A stretch of 64,000 bases of DNA. It comes from Bacteroidota bacterium. Lineage in GTDB: Bacteria > Bacteroidota > Bacteroidia > AKYH767-A > OLB10. The stretch is from positions 1 to 64,000 of the forward strand of contig JADKFA010000009.1 in the NCBI GenBank assembly GCA_016717725.1. The letters are read 5' to 3'. Below the pieces are notes generated by a model. It saw nothing but the letters and a program-made list of their open reading frames with translations, was not told where the DNA came from and did not search any database. A program made the translations under genes and the position numbers. Positions 9,058 through 20,543 of this stretch are shown one piece after another (the stretch's first letter is position 1; every line of letters starts with the position of its first letter).

Positions 9058-12000
9058 ATGAATCTCACCTCAACTAAAAAACTTGTTCAACTTCTACTCG
9101 TTTTATTCCCTTTATTTTCATTCGCTGATTGGCAATCTACCAATACTGGATTTCTAGATAATTTTAATTCAGTAAAATTCAAAAACACTTCCACTGGAAT
9201 GATTGCTGGAAACCAAGGGATATATTATACAACAAATGGTGTGAGTGGTACATGGACAAAATTTATTATAAACAACAACTCTGTGGATAGCTTAATGTAT
9301 AGCCGAACTCAATTCAATGATATTAGTTACTTTGCTGGACCAGATGATTTTTATTTTTGCGGCACCGACACCGTACAAAACAAAGCGATTATTTTGAAAA
9401 TAAAAGGAAGCACATTGAATTATACCTTTGAATTCATCGGCCCTGCTAATTCCAGCTTGAACAAAATATGTGTGTCTAACCTTCATTACCTAATCTCAGT
9501 TGGCAATAATGGTTTCATAGTTGCACAATTGAGTACAAGTACATATACAATTATTTCCAATATAGACACCAACAATTTATATTCTGTTTCACTTGCCGTA
9601 AGTGGAGATTATGTTATTGGAGGCGACCAAATTTACTATAGAGGTAAAATTTCCACGGGAGCTTTAAATGAAACTAAAGTTACCCGCCCTTTAGATTTTA
9701 TGCGCGATGCTACTTTCAACTCTAACAACAATACATTTTATGGATCAGGAAATTTTTATGAAACCATTAATTTCAGTGGAGTAATTTCTACCTATTCTCA
9801 TTTTGATTTTGGACCACTCAATGCAACTGGGATCACGTTAGGATCAGGCGGAAAATATGTTAGTACTGATCATGGAATATTTTATTCATCCGGATTTTCA
9901 ACGTTTCAACTAGAGTACCAACCTAGTTCGAACGCTACAAATTTGAATGATATCAATTTTTTATCATCTAGTTCAAATGAAGGATTCGCATGTGGTGACA
10001 ATGGAACATTATTGTTCACCACCAATGGGGCAGCGAGCAAACCCTATGCTTATTGCGTTCATAACAATGGAGCATGTGTAGGCAACAATGTTTTCTTTCA
10101 AGCCTTTCCAGGAAGCGGCACAAGTTGTGTTTGGAAAGTAGGAAGCACTACAGTAAGTACTACATGTACTTCATACAATTTTACCAACACTTCGATCCCT
10201 GGAAACTATACGGTGAATTATATCGTAACAAATTCCTTTGGACTTTCAGATACATTCAGTGCTAACTTTTTTATTCAAATGCCTCCATTAACTAGTGGTT
10301 TAATTGTTACCCTTACAGACTCACTATTATGTAAAAAAGAACCAGCGATTTTCACCATCCAAAACACACAAGTTGGATACAACTATTTGTTACGAAATAC
10401 ACTAGACTATTATGGTTACATACCAGGAAATGGAGGAACAGTTACTTTAATCAGTGACTCTGGATTATTCACCTCTACTGAATATACGATTTCGATTGCA
10501 TCACAAATTTCCTCTTGCTATTCAGGTTTAAGTAAGAAACATACCATTACTGTAGAAGATGTTAATTCGAATTTCCACTCATCTCTGACAAATGCTGAGC
10601 AAGGAGAATTGGTTGTATTAAATGCAATTACAAAGGATGCACAAAATTTTAGTTGGAATTTTCAACCAGGAGCAAGTTTAACCACTAGTAATATTAAAAG
10701 CCCCACTGTCAGTTTTAGTAATATTGGACTTAGTCAAGTAGAATTAATTAGTTGGTCTAACAATGGATGCTATGATACAGCAACCATTAGTGGGCCTAAT
10801 ATCATTCCTTCTCAAACATTTGTCGACCCTTGTTTTATCCAAAGAATCGATTGCACAGACATGACTCAAGGAAACTCGGCCTACGATAGAATTAATATCT
10901 TGAAACCTTTTCATGACGCCATGTTAATAGGAGGTTCTGCCAATAAAGATAGTTTGATGTCACGATATGGTGCAACTCCAACTAGAAGAACTTTTGGTGG
11001 AGCCTATTTAGCGAATTATTCTAAAAATGGTACTTTTAGATGGAGGATTACTGGAAGGCAAATTGGTTTTAATGATAGCGAAGATCAATATTTCCAAGAT
11101 GTGACATTCGATTCAGGCAAAAATATTTTTGCCGTTGGACACTCGACAAACCTTGGAGTCTTTACCGACAATACAGGCGAAACGTATTCTCCAGGCATGG
11201 GGACAACAGTTGGTATTCCTACTTCAAGAGTAAATTTTTTAAGTAAATTCGACTCTATTGGTCGTCATCTTTGGTCGAATCAATTCTTTTATTTAAGTAT
11301 TGTCAATGTTAGATGTGATAAGAATAATGACGTGATCCTTGGCGGAGGATTTACATCAAACACGCTACAATATTATTCCAATTCAGGAGTAGATACAGTG
11401 GCTGCACTTACAGGAAACACCCTAAAAAAAGACATGCTGGTTAAAACAAATAACAATGGGGAAATAATCTGGTCCATTTATTTTGATAGTGGCTATGGTA
11501 TAGGTGTTCAAGCAATAGAATTAGATTCTAGCAATAATATTTATGTATTAGGAGGATATGATAGTTATGCGAATATTTATTCTCCAAATAACGACACATT
11601 AATTGCGGCAACAATTACTTATCCTGGAAATTCAGGTGGTGATCTTGGTCAATATATCATTAAGTTTGACCCTAATGGAAATTTATTGTGGTACGTAAAA
11701 ACTAAAATAACAACCATACAAAGTTATATAAATCGAATGGCAACTGATGTGAACGGGAATTCTTATATCACAGGGGTAAATCATATATATCTACCTACTG
11801 ACAGTATAATTATTACAGATGCAGGTGGCAGCAACACTTCGTCAAAGGCTGGAACCATCTTTCTTGCAAAAATTAGTTCAATTGGAAATTTAGAATGGAT
11901 TTACGGAAGAACACCTGCTAATAATGACCATACGGCTGATGCACTTTGGGCAGATGAAAACGAAATATTGTTGTATTCTAGAATTAGCGCTTTGAATATC

Positions 12001-12597
12001 AATTGGGGATTCACTTTATCTACTGCAAATGGTCCTTTCACATTTCCACAGATTTATTCTCAATACAACTTAATGACATTTAATCCTCAAGGAGCCTTAA
12101 CAAAATATATGTTTTTTGGTGACAACTCTACAGGATTCAACATTTCGCGTAACGGAGGTTTCAATATTACAAAAGATAACGATGGCTATATCTATTCATC
12201 AATGCAAGTGAAATCTCCTTATTCGAATCCTCCGTTTACGATTTTTGGTATTCCACAAATCACCAATGGAGAAGATGCTATTTGGGCGAAAATAGGTGGT
12301 AGCAGTTGCACTGGGATAACTGGATTAAATTCAATATCCCCTACATCCAAAGAAAATATCATACCTTTTCCAAACCCTACGTCTGGTGAAATAAGTCTAA
12401 ACACCAAAATTTTATCAGGAGAATTTCAACTTGAGATTTATTCATCAAATGGCCAATGCATTCATTCATCGCTCAGAAATCCAGGAATGTTAAAACTAAA
12501 TTTGAATGAGTTCACTAAAAATCAAGGATTGTATGTCCTTTCAATGTACGATAAGAAAAATCATTATACTTCAAGAATAATGTTAATCAATGATTAA
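9058..12597 (+). CDS. Large T9SS-secreted beta-propeller protein, 1179 aa
   Basis: A surface or secreted protein exported by the Sec and type IX systems. Residues 1-23 are a signal peptide ending FSFA. Residues about 25-335 contain repeated strands with NTGFLDNFNSVKF and ACGDNGTLLFTTNG motifs, as in YCF48/BNR-type propellers. One or two Ig/PKD-like domains follow (about 345-410 and 505-580). From about 600 to 1085 the sequence has long repeats with KDNDGYIY, DSSNNIYVLGG and KFDPNGNLLW motifs, similar to SBBP-type propeller repeats. The last 75 residues are a type A sorting domain (PFPNPTSGEI, then LEIYSSNGQ, then GLYVLSMYD). It is the only plus-strand gene inside the glycan region. Binding to glycoprotein or adhesion is possible; no catalytic motif is visible. 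Confidence 0.85.
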   Translation: MNLTSTKKLVQLLLVLFPLFSFADWQSTNTGFLDNFNSVKFKNTSTGMIAGNQGIYYTTNGVSGTWTKFIINNNSVDSLMYSRTQFNDISYFAGPDDFYFCGTDTVQNKAIILKIKGSTLNYTFEFIGPANSSLNKICVSNLHYLISVGNNGFIVAQLSTSTYTIISNIDTNNLYSVSLAVSGDYVIGGDQIYYRGKISTGALNETKVTRPLDFMRDATFNSNNNTFYGSGNFYETINFSGVISTYSHFDFGPLNATGITLGSGGKYVSTDHGIFYSSGFSTFQLEYQPSSNATNLNDINFLSSSSNEGFACGDNGTLLFTTNGAASKPYAYCVHNNGACVGNNVFFQAFPGSGTSCVWKVGSTTVSTTCTSYNFTNTSIPGNYTVNYIVTNSFGLSDTFSANFFIQMPPLTSGLIVTLTDSLLCKKEPAIFTIQNTQVGYNYLLRNTLDYYGYIPGNGGTVTLISDSGLFTSTEYTISIASQISSCYSGLSKKHTITVEDVNSNFHSSLTNAEQGELVVLNAITKDAQNFSWNFQPGASLTTSNIKSPTVSFSNIGLSQVELISWSNNGCYDTATISGPNIIPSQTFVDPCFIQRIDCTDMTQGNSAYDRINILKPFHDAMLIGGSANKDSLMSRYGATPTRRTFGGAYLANYSKNGTFRWRITGRQIGFNDSEDQYFQDVTFDSGKNIFAVGHSTNLGVFTDNTGETYSPGMGTTVGIPTSRVNFLSKFDSIGRHLWSNQFFYLSIVNVRCDKNNDVILGGGFTSNTLQYYSNSGVDTVAALTGNTLKKDMLVKTNNNGEIIWSIYFDSGYGIGVQAIELDSSNNIYVLGGYDSYANIYSPNNDTLIAATITYPGNSGGDLGQYIIKFDPNGNLLWYVKTKITTIQSYINRMATDVNGNSYITGVNHIYLPTDSIIITDAGGSNTSSKAGTIFLAKISSIGNLEWIYGRTPANNDHTADALWADENEILLYSRISALNINWGFTLSTANGPFTFPQIYSQYNLMTFNPQGALTKYMFFGDNSTGFNISRNGGFNITKDNDGYIYSSMQVKSPYSNPPFTIFGIPQITNGEDAIWAKIGGSSCTGITGLNSISPTSKENIIPFPNPTSGEISLNTKILSGEFQLEIYSSNGQCIHSSLRNPGMLKLNLNEFTKNQGLYVLSMYDKKNHYTSRIMLIND

Positions 12598-12604
12598 TTA
12601 ACAT

Positions 12605-15529
12605 CTATTTTATCTCAATTTCATCACAAAAAATATAAGCATCAAACCCAGCACCTTGATGCCACTTAGGTAATACACCATAATTTTTTGCTTTTACTCG
12701 AACGAATTTTGCTTTTACAGGAGGAAATTTTGCAGTAAGTATCTGAGTATTCACTACCATATTAGTATCTGGAACCTGATTCACAACCTCTGCAATCTCC
12801 TTCCATGACTTTCCATCTAACGAAACTTCTACATTCATTTTAGTAGGCATCAAGATCCAAGATCGACTGTCTTGTAAAAAACCAACATTTACACTGGAAA
12901 TTTTTTGCTCCTTCTCCATTTGAATTTCAACATCCATATCTTGAGATTGATAACCATGCCAATCCCCTTTTCTCCAATTTTCCGTTCCATGAATTCCATC
13001 AATCATAGAAATAGAACCTTCTGCAGAATATTGCTTACCAGGAGTACTGTGCAAAACTACCTTCCAATTATTTGGCAATTTAAAAAAGGAAGCTTGTGTT
13101 ACTCCGCTCTTTCCTTTTTGATCACCACACTGAGCATAAAGTGTTGTGCTTTCATATATGTAAAATGGTTTGCGGTAATATTCGCCCATCATCATGAGTC
13201 CGGGATTGTATCCATACAACATCATCGCTCCATCTAATGAAACAATATTGATGAGCAAACTATCTTTAAATATTCGTCCCTCCGATTTTATTAATGGAGC
13301 TCTATAAAAATAGGGAGAATTCATGGTTCCTCTTTTTTCGGATGCTACACCGCGCGAAAGTTCGGGTGCTTCACTCATCTCAAATACTATTTCTTTTGAT
13401 TTTACAAAATCATCATGTGTAATTAAATTACTCACTTGCTCCACTCCATCCAACTTCATACTTCGTATATACACCGACGGTAGTGAATTTCCTTTAGCAA
13501 GAATTCGAATACGATTACCACTTTCCAAATTTACATGCACTGAATCAAACAATGGACTTCCAACAGCATAGTAAGGACTTCCAGGAGTCACCGGATAAAA
13601 CCCCATAGCGCTCCATACATACCACGCCGACATTTGACCGCAGTCTTCATTTCCTGGCAATCCTTCCGGACCCTTATTATAAAGACTGTCCATGATGGTG
13701 CGAACTAATTTTTGTGTTTTATGTGGCTTCCCAATATAATCATACAAATACCCCATGTGATGACTTGGTTCATTTCCGTGCGCGTACTGTCCAATCAATC
13801 CTGTAATATCTGCTTGCGTTCGCCCTGTTGTTTCACTGTTCTCAGAAAACAACCCATCCAACTTAGCTTCTGCTTGTTGATCGCCACCCATCATGTGAAT
13901 TAGTCCGGGAATATCTTGAGGAACGAAGAAAGAATACTGCCAAGAGTTCGCTTCAGTATAATGATTATTCACTTCACGCGGATCGAAATGCGATATGAAA
14001 TCACCATTACGACGAGGGCGCATAAATCCCGATGTGGGATCAAATACATTTCGATACGATGCTGCACGACGTAAATATGACTGTTGTTCTACCCCTTTAC
14101 CAAGCATACGAGCCACTTCTGAAATACACCAATCATCGTATGCATACTCCAACGTTTTAGAGACCGACTCATGCTCATCTTCTACTGCAAGATATCCATG
14201 TTCGATATATTGAGGTAAACCGAGATGATCCCATGTTGCACTCTTCTTCATTGCTTCATACGCATATGCGGTATCAAAATTACTGACGCCTTTTACAAGA
14301 GCATCCGTAAGCAAAGAGACGCTATGATATCCAATCATACAATCGGTTTCATTGGCACCCAGTTCCCATACAGGCAATCGCCCTCCTAACTTATATTGGT
14401 TGAGGAGAGATTTTATATAATCCAAACTTCGACTTCTATCAATGAGATTATACAAAGGATGAGCGGCTCTAAATGTATCCCACAAACTAAAAACAGTATA
14501 ATGCGTAAATCCATCACCGTTATGAACGGTATTATCACGACCTCGATAACGTCCATCCACATCTGAAATAATATTTGGAACAATCATCGTGTGGTATAAG
14601 GACGTGTAAAAATTGGTTTTATCTCTTTCTGATTTTCCAAAAACAACAATTTTTGAAAGTTCCTTATTCCACATTGCCTTTGCATCACTCTTTGCCTTTT
14701 CAAAATTCCAATCTAAAATTTCTGCTTCTCTGTTCTTGCGTGCGCCTTCAGTATCGGTGGTTGAAATTCCCACCTTTACCAACAACGTATTACTTTTATC
14801 TGAAGCATCCTTTTCAAAATAGATGGCTCCACATAATTCGTCATGATCAATTGTTCTTCCTAAAATCATTTTCTCAACAAACCCTTTTAAAGAAACATGA
14901 TTGATTGGTTTCGAAAACTCAATCGAGAAAAAGACAAATTGATCTTTTGCCCAAGCTTCACTTCGACGATACCCTTCCAAAACATGATCGTTAACATAAG
15001 TCAGTGCTGAACGGAGCGTTTTATCGCGATGCTGTAAATCAAGAATCACAAATTGGTTCTCAGGATTTGAGTATACGTACTTATGAAATCCAGCACGGAG
15101 ACTTGTTGTTAGCTCTACTTTTATATTATCGTCTGTTAATTGAACTTCATAATAACCGGGAGATGCTTTTTCTGTTGAGTGGCTATACTTCGATCCATAC
15201 TCTGTTGGTACAAAAGAAGGATTACCTTGACCGGGCATTAATAAAATATCACCATAGTCGGAACAACCTGTTCCACTGAGATGAGTATGCGTAAATCCAT
15301 AGATAAGTGAATCCGCATAATAATATCCAGCACATCCTTCCCAGCTTCCATCACGGCGGGTATCGGGGCTCAGTTGCACCATTCCGTGGGGCAATGTTGC
15401 TCCTGGGTAGGTGTGTCCGACACCACCAGTGCCGGTCATAGGATCGACAAATTTTGATAAATCTTGCGCGTCACCTGGAATAAAGAAGAAGAATAAATTA
15501 AGAAGGATGAGAAGTTTTATTGAATGCAT
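12605..15529 (-). CDS. GH92 family alpha-mannosidase with C-terminal discoidin-like domain
   Basis: A secreted exo-acting, calcium-dependent alpha-mannosidase of 974 residues. The signal peptide covers residues 1-21 (FFFFIPGDA, then QD). The GH92 body begins with VDPMTGTGGVGHTYPGA and LPHGMVQLSPDTR, continues with GFTHTHLSGTGCSDYGD at about 94-110 and SLWDTFRAAHP, and contains GNEPSHHMGYLYDY, which holds the Glu I take to be the general acid, and GNEDCGQMSAWYVWSAMGF with the conserved acidic residues. Residues about 830-974 look like an F5/8 type C or related sandwich (DGIHGTENW, then VEVSLDGKSWKEI). It converges with the T9SS gene, 7 bases apart, and precedes the GH2 beta-mannosidase. Linkage preference cannot be told by eye. 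Confidence 0.93.
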   Translation of the reverse strand: MHSIKLLILLNLFFFFIPGDAQDLSKFVDPMTGTGGVGHTYPGATLPHGMVQLSPDTRRDGSWEGCAGYYYADSLIYGFTHTHLSGTGCSDYGDILLMPGQGNPSFVPTEYGSKYSHSTEKASPGYYEVQLTDDNIKVELTTSLRAGFHKYVYSNPENQFVILDLQHRDKTLRSALTYVNDHVLEGYRRSEAWAKDQFVFFSIEFSKPINHVSLKGFVEKMILGRTIDHDELCGAIYFEKDASDKSNTLLVKVGISTTDTEGARKNREAEILDWNFEKAKSDAKAMWNKELSKIVVFGKSERDKTNFYTSLYHTMIVPNIISDVDGRYRGRDNTVHNGDGFTHYTVFSLWDTFRAAHPLYNLIDRSRSLDYIKSLLNQYKLGGRLPVWELGANETDCMIGYHSVSLLTDALVKGVSNFDTAYAYEAMKKSATWDHLGLPQYIEHGYLAVEDEHESVSKTLEYAYDDWCISEVARMLGKGVEQQSYLRRAASYRNVFDPTSGFMRPRRNGDFISHFDPREVNNHYTEANSWQYSFFVPQDIPGLIHMMGGDQQAEAKLDGLFSENSETTGRTQADITGLIGQYAHGNEPSHHMGYLYDYIGKPHKTQKLVRTIMDSLYNKGPEGLPGNEDCGQMSAWYVWSAMGFYPVTPGSPYYAVGSPLFDSVHVNLESGNRIRILAKGNSLPSVYIRSMKLDGVEQVSNLITHDDFVKSKEIVFEMSEAPELSRGVASEKRGTMNSPYFYRAPLIKSEGRIFKDSLLINIVSLDGAMMLYGYNPGLMMMGEYYRKPFYIYESTTLYAQCGDQKGKSGVTQASFFKLPNNWKVVLHSTPGKQYSAEGSISMIDGIHGTENWRKGDWHGYQSQDMDVEIQMEKEQKISSVNVGFLQDSRSWILMPTKMNVEVSLDGKSWKEIAEVVNQVPDTNMVVNTQILTAKFPPVKAKFVRVKAKNYGVLPKWHQGAGFDAYIFCDEIEIK

Positions 15530-15628
15530 AAATCAAAAATAATCAAAATATCGCATCTATCATAAAATTAAATGAAATGGCTGAATCAGTGCTAATAGCA
15601 ACGTTAATATCAATAAACCTTGCAAATA

Positions 15629-18115
15629 TTACTTCACATTATTCCAGCACTTCCATTTGATCTTATCAGCTGGACCAGAGAAATTAATCAATTTCCTTTC
15701 ATTGGGCATGAGATGAATTCCATTATTATCAAATGTACATTTTCCTTCTTCATCGTAAAAATACAATCCATACGTAAATACATTGGAAGTAATGATCAAA
15801 CTAGTAGCATCAATATTCTCTATTTTTAATTTGGCAGGATGGAACGCCATTTTATTTGGACGATCACGAAAGAGATAATCTCGATAGATCACATTGAAAT
15901 GAAAATTATCGAGGACCTCCGTAACAATTACAATATGATTTGTATCTAAATTTCTCATTTGATGACGTGGAAAAAAAATGCAATCCTTGATTACGGTATC
16001 GGGATTTAGAATTAAATAACGCTCATCAATCGAAATGGGTTCAGTTAGTGTATCCGTTCTAATATAATATAATCTTACCGTGATGGAAATGGGGTCTTGT
16101 CCGTCGTAATGTAAATAGGTTGACAATCCTCTTTCTGTTTCTGCGGTCGTGACAAACAGTGCATCGAAATTATGCTTAACCGTAGAATAAACCAATTTTG
16201 GTTTTATGTTTTTTGAAAGACTACTCCACGACACTGCAGGCCAACTATCATTAAACTGCCAAAACAAAGTACCTCTACAAATTGGAAATGCACTGCGGTG
16301 TGCTTTCGTAGCTATGTCCATACCATAGGCTTGTTGCAACTGTGAGAGGTACGCATAATCATCAATAGCAGTTGGAACTTTAAAATAACGTTTCAAATAT
16401 TCGTTGATGGTTTCAAAACCTTTTGGATGTTTTTGATGATTTAAAAATGCGGGCGATGAAAAATCTATTTTAGAAATACTCGATCGATATGAACTCACAT
16501 CCGCCATCGACTGAAATCCATATTCGCTCATGAATCGACCTGTTTTCTTTTTGTATACTTCAAAATCTTCCATTCCCCACCATACACCCCAGTAATGGCT
16601 ATCTCCCGACAACATACTTTCCTTTCTTCCCCAACCAATTGATGGAGAAGAAGACCAATACGAACAGGTGGGATGAATCGAATCAACAACATCAGGTAAA
16701 ATAGATTGAAATACATTTTTGTAATCATTCCAAATCTTTGCAGAATCTGTTGATGAATAATTAAATTGTTTTTGCCAGCCCCAGTTATGCCATCCCTCAT
16801 CGCTCTCATTATTTCCACACCACAATACAATACATGGATGAGATGATAATCGTTCTACTTGTTGGATTGCTTCCGATCGCACATTGTCAACAAAAGCACT
16901 ATCACCAGGAATCATACTACAGGCAAACATAAAATCTTGCCAAACCATAATTCCATATTGATCACAATAATTATAAAATGACTCTGGCAAATACACACCT
17001 CCACCCCAAATACGCAACATGTTCATTCCTGCTTCCTTTGCTTTTAAAACTAAAGATTTGTACTCATCATCACTTACGTTTGGTAAAAAAACATCAGGTG
17101 GGATCATGTTAGCACCACGAACAAATACATCCTTCCCATTGATTCGAAAACCAAATTCACTACCAATAGCGTCAGTGTTGGTTTTTAATTCTACTGTACG
17201 GAAGCCTGTTTTACATGCTACTTGGTTCATCGTATCCTCTTCCAATCTACAAACCAACTCATAGATAGGTTGCTCTCCTCTGCCATTGATTTGCCACCGT
17301 TGAGCATTCGGAAAAACAAAGGGGATATTTACTGTTTGTTCACCTCGTTGAATGTTTACTTCATGAATCAACCGCACATCTGTACCGATGATATTTAGTG
17401 TTAAATACGTTTTCTGTTGAACAGTAGAATTAATTTTAACGAATGCTTTTCCAATAACGGTATCGCCTATACTCATTTTGGATAGCACTCGAATTGAGTT
17501 CAAAGCAATATTATTCTCAGCTACTAAATTCACCGCCTTCCAAACTCCGCAAGTCAAAATTTTAGGTGCAAAATCCCAGCCGTAGTGAAATTGCGCTTTA
17601 CGAGTAAAGCTACGTAATCCTTCTGGCAAGGTATAGTTCAACTTTTGTGCGGCAACCTTGGCTTCGGCTTCTGGTGATTTGAACTTTACCAAAAGCGTAT
17701 TCTTCTTTCTTAGAATTTCTTTCACATTCACTTTCCAAGAACGAAACATATTATCCGCTCTTAGAATTAAAGAATCATTCAAATAAACGTCTGCATAAGT
17801 ATCAAGTCCATCAAAAATTAAATGTAGTTGTGGTTTTAGTAAGACAGATTCATCACAAGTAAAATCACATTTATAATCCCAGCTAGCTTCTCCAACCCAT
17901 TGCACTTTATTTTCATTGTCATCCACTAAAGGATCCTTGATTATTTTATTGCGAAGTAAGTCAGTATGAGTCACACCAGGTACTTGCGCAGGAAGCCATT
18001 TCTTGGAAGTGGATTGTTTGAAGGTCCAATTGGAGAGTGGAATAATTTGAGCGTCTGAGTAATTAGCTATTAAAAAAAATAGTAAGGAGGAGATGATGCT
18101 TCGGTAAGAAATCAT
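15629..18115 (-). CDS. GH2 family beta-mannosidase
   Basis: An 828-residue secreted exo-beta-mannosidase, expected to cut the Man-beta-1,4-GlcNAc bond in the N-glycan core. The signal peptide is residues 1-22 (SLLFFLIANYSDA). The N-terminal sugar-binding domain has the family motifs WLPAQVPGVTHTDLL and DPLVDDNE; then follow RKAQFHYGWDFAPK and the catalytic barrel with MNMLRIWGGGVYLPESFY and YGIMVWQDFMFACSMIPGD. The acid/base Glu is in WCGNNESDEGW (about 434) and the nucleophile Glu in RFMSEYGFQS (about 531). TLFWQFNDSWPAVSWSS follows as usual. Length is normal. The gene lies between GH20 and GH92 genes, all on the minus strand. Confidence 0.93.
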   Translation of the reverse strand: MISYRSIISSLLFFLIANYSDAQIIPLSNWTFKQSTSKKWLPAQVPGVTHTDLLRNKIIKDPLVDDNENKVQWVGEASWDYKCDFTCDESVLLKPQLHLIFDGLDTYADVYLNDSLILRADNMFRSWKVNVKEILRKKNTLLVKFKSPEAEAKVAAQKLNYTLPEGLRSFTRKAQFHYGWDFAPKILTCGVWKAVNLVAENNIALNSIRVLSKMSIGDTVIGKAFVKINSTVQQKTYLTLNIIGTDVRLIHEVNIQRGEQTVNIPFVFPNAQRWQINGRGEQPIYELVCRLEEDTMNQVACKTGFRTVELKTNTDAIGSEFGFRINGKDVFVRGANMIPPDVFLPNVSDDEYKSLVLKAKEAGMNMLRIWGGGVYLPESFYNYCDQYGIMVWQDFMFACSMIPGDSAFVDNVRSEAIQQVERLSSHPCIVLWCGNNESDEGWHNWGWQKQFNYSSTDSAKIWNDYKNVFQSILPDVVDSIHPTCSYWSSSPSIGWGRKESMLSGDSHYWGVWWGMEDFEVYKKKTGRFMSEYGFQSMADVSSYRSSISKIDFSSPAFLNHQKHPKGFETINEYLKRYFKVPTAIDDYAYLSQLQQAYGMDIATKAHRSAFPICRGTLFWQFNDSWPAVSWSSLSKNIKPKLVYSTVKHNFDALFVTTAETERGLSTYLHYDGQDPISITVRLYYIRTDTLTEPISIDERYLILNPDTVIKDCIFFPRHQMRNLDTNHIVIVTEVLDNFHFNVIYRDYLFRDRPNKMAFHPAKLKIENIDATSLIITSNVFTYGLYFYDEEGKCTFDNNGIHLMPNERKLINFSGPADKIKWKCWNNVK

Positions 18116-18217
18116 GGGTTACGAATTACGAATCGATACGAATGTACGAAATACGAAAGCACGAATACGCAAATACACGAACTCGATTGCTACCAGGGTT
18201 ACCCACTTGCCAATTTA
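18116..18217. repeat. Short TACGAA-type degenerate repeats between GH2 and GH20 genes
   Basis: The 102-base spacer has a run of TACGAAT/TACGAAA/CACGAAT units (about 18120-18182). A 15-base piece at 18137-18151 is the exact reverse complement of 37098-37112 (TTTCGTACATTCGTA), so this is a repeat that occurs at least twice in the window. Its function is unknown. Confidence 0.5.
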
Positions 18218-20448
18218 TCAGTACACTAAAATTTCCGAAACAAAAAGCCATCCAGCTTGTCCGGCGCCGGCGGTGCCTTCGGGGTTTAGGCCGATGGAAT
18301 TGAAGCGGAGATGAATATTTTTCATTTCCTTATTTACAGGAATTGAAATACGATTGATGGCTTCGGAGGTTGATGTTTTATGAGACTCAAACTGCAATTC
18401 GGACTCACCATAACTTATGCTTGCGGGAGCATGAATCCAACTTACAGGATCGTGTAAATACACAACGACGATGCTGTCAACTTTTTCCTTATTAACAAGT
18501 TCAATTTCTAGTTCTGGACTCTTGCCAATCCATCCAATCCAATGCTTGCCTGTCCATGGAAATGCTCCAGTAATACCGTCTACTAAGGTGATTGGTGGAT
18601 TTGCATAACTTTTATTACCAGGTGTAATGAGATTAATTTTAGCTCCAGTTATTTTCGAAAATTCAAACGGATATTTTACTGTTGTTTGATGTTGATTGTA
18701 ATTACTTCGAACCAATAATTTTCCTGTTGAATTTATGGTTAATGATTTGCAATATGTTTTAAATTCCGTAACTCCCGCATTATCTTCCCATGCGGTTTGA
18801 ATATTTTGTGGAACTTTTGAATCTAAGGTTAATTTCAGAGAAGGAGCTTTTTCACCACCTTCAATTTTTAAAGAAGGTAAATGCCAAGTGTTCGAATATT
18901 TCACATGAAAAGAATCCAATAAATGTTGATTTTGCAAAACTCTTTTATAGAAACCTTTATCATTATGCCAAACAGTATCTGTCCATACTACTTCCGAGAG
19001 TGCGCACAACCTCGGCAATAGCATATACTCAACTTGTTTCTCATCATACATGTATTCGGTCCATAAATTTGCTTGTGCACCTAAAATAAATTTCTGTTCT
19101 TCTCTTGTTAGCGAATCTGGAATGGGTCTATATGAATACACTTTTTCCAAGGTGGTATATCCACCAAAAGCCAATGGCTCCGTAGCTCTTTCCCCTTGGT
19201 AGTGGTCGAAATAACAATGAGTACCGGGTGTCATAATTGCGTAATGACCAGATCGAGCCGCTGCTTTTCCTCCATCAATTCCTCTCCAACTCATTACGGT
19301 TGCATTTGGTGCGAGTCCGCCTTCTAATATCTCGTCCCACCCAATAATATGTCGACCTTTACTATTAAGAAATTTTTCGATTCGCTGAATGAAATAACTC
19401 TGCAACTCATCTTCATTGCGTAAATTATTCTCAAAGCGTGTATTCAAACATTTGGGACATTGGCTCCATCGCAATTTCGGACATTCATCTCCACCAATAT
19501 GAATATAGGTTGAAGGAAACAATTCAATTACTTCAGAGAGCACTTCTTCCAAAAAAGAAAAAGTAGAATCATTTACACAAAATACATCATCAAAACCACC
19601 CCACGCTTTTCCAACTTCCTTCACATTTCCCAAACAAGAATATTCAGGATACGCAGCCAACGCAGCGAGGGAGTGACCTGGCATTTCAATTTCGGGAATA
19701 ATAGTAATTTGACGTTGGGATGCATAATATACCACCTCACGAATATCGTTCTGCGTATAGAATCCTCCATAAGGAATAGAGTCGAACTGTTGATTTCTGT
19801 AGGGCCCAATCATACTTCCATTTCTCCATGAACCTACGTCGGTGAGGCGTGGATACTTTAGAATTTGAATTCTCCAACCTTGATCATCCGTAAGATGCCA
19901 ATGAAAAGTATTCATCTTATAAAGTGCAATTAGATCAATGTATCTTTTTACAAATTCCTTCGATAAAAAATGACGAGATACGTCCAAATGTACACCACGA
20001 TATCCAAATTCAGGTTGATCATAAATTGTAAGACACTGAATTTTATTCTTATTCTCAATCGATTGAAATGCCAATTGCAACAACGTACTCGTACCTCGAA
20101 CAAGTCCAGCCGCTCCACCTTCTAATAAAATATACTTGCGTTTCACTTTAAGCATATACTTTTCAGTAGAATCGCTATTCATTGAAAAAGCGATGTAACG
20201 ATCTTTCCTACCAATAGAAGAAACAATAGGTAATACATATCCGTTAGTTTGCTTCAACCATGAATTAAAAAGCTCAGCCGTTTGTACGGCCCTGTCACCA
20301 TTCGCCAATATTTTTGTCTTGGGAGAAATTGTAAACTTTCCATGGGAATAAGAAATTTTATTGGGAAGTGGAATTAAAGTTACTTTCTGAGCATGGCAGA
20401 AGAAGAAAATACAATCAGAAAGAACGCATTTATTATTTTAATTTTCAT
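18218..20448 (-). CDS. GH20 beta-N-acetylhexosaminidase, frameshift in signal peptide
   Basis: A secreted beta-hexosaminidase that removes terminal GlcNAc (or GalNAc). The frame that codes for nearly all of it has no good ATG and opens with TTG at 20308. Reading back, the same frame continues to a signal-peptide end (FFFCHAQ, then KVTLIPLPN), while the start MKIKIINAFFLIVF from ATG 20448 is in another frame. One T is missing in the run at 20406-20409 (minus strand T4, expected T5), which would give about 743 residues. Domain order: an alpha/beta N-domain, then the GH20 barrel from about FGYRGVHLDVSRHF, the Asp-Glu catalytic pair in HIGGDECPKLRW (about 321-322 of the restored protein), GWDEILEGGLAPNA, and a C-terminal discoidin-like domain (about 600-743). 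As written the protein could not be exported. Confidence 0.9.
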
Positions 20449-20543
20449 TTTATATTCTTAATGAACGTCTATCTTGCTCATCAAGACATTAATAAATTCA
20501 CAAACATCTAAACTAAATTAAGCTTTGAAATTAATGTGCATCG

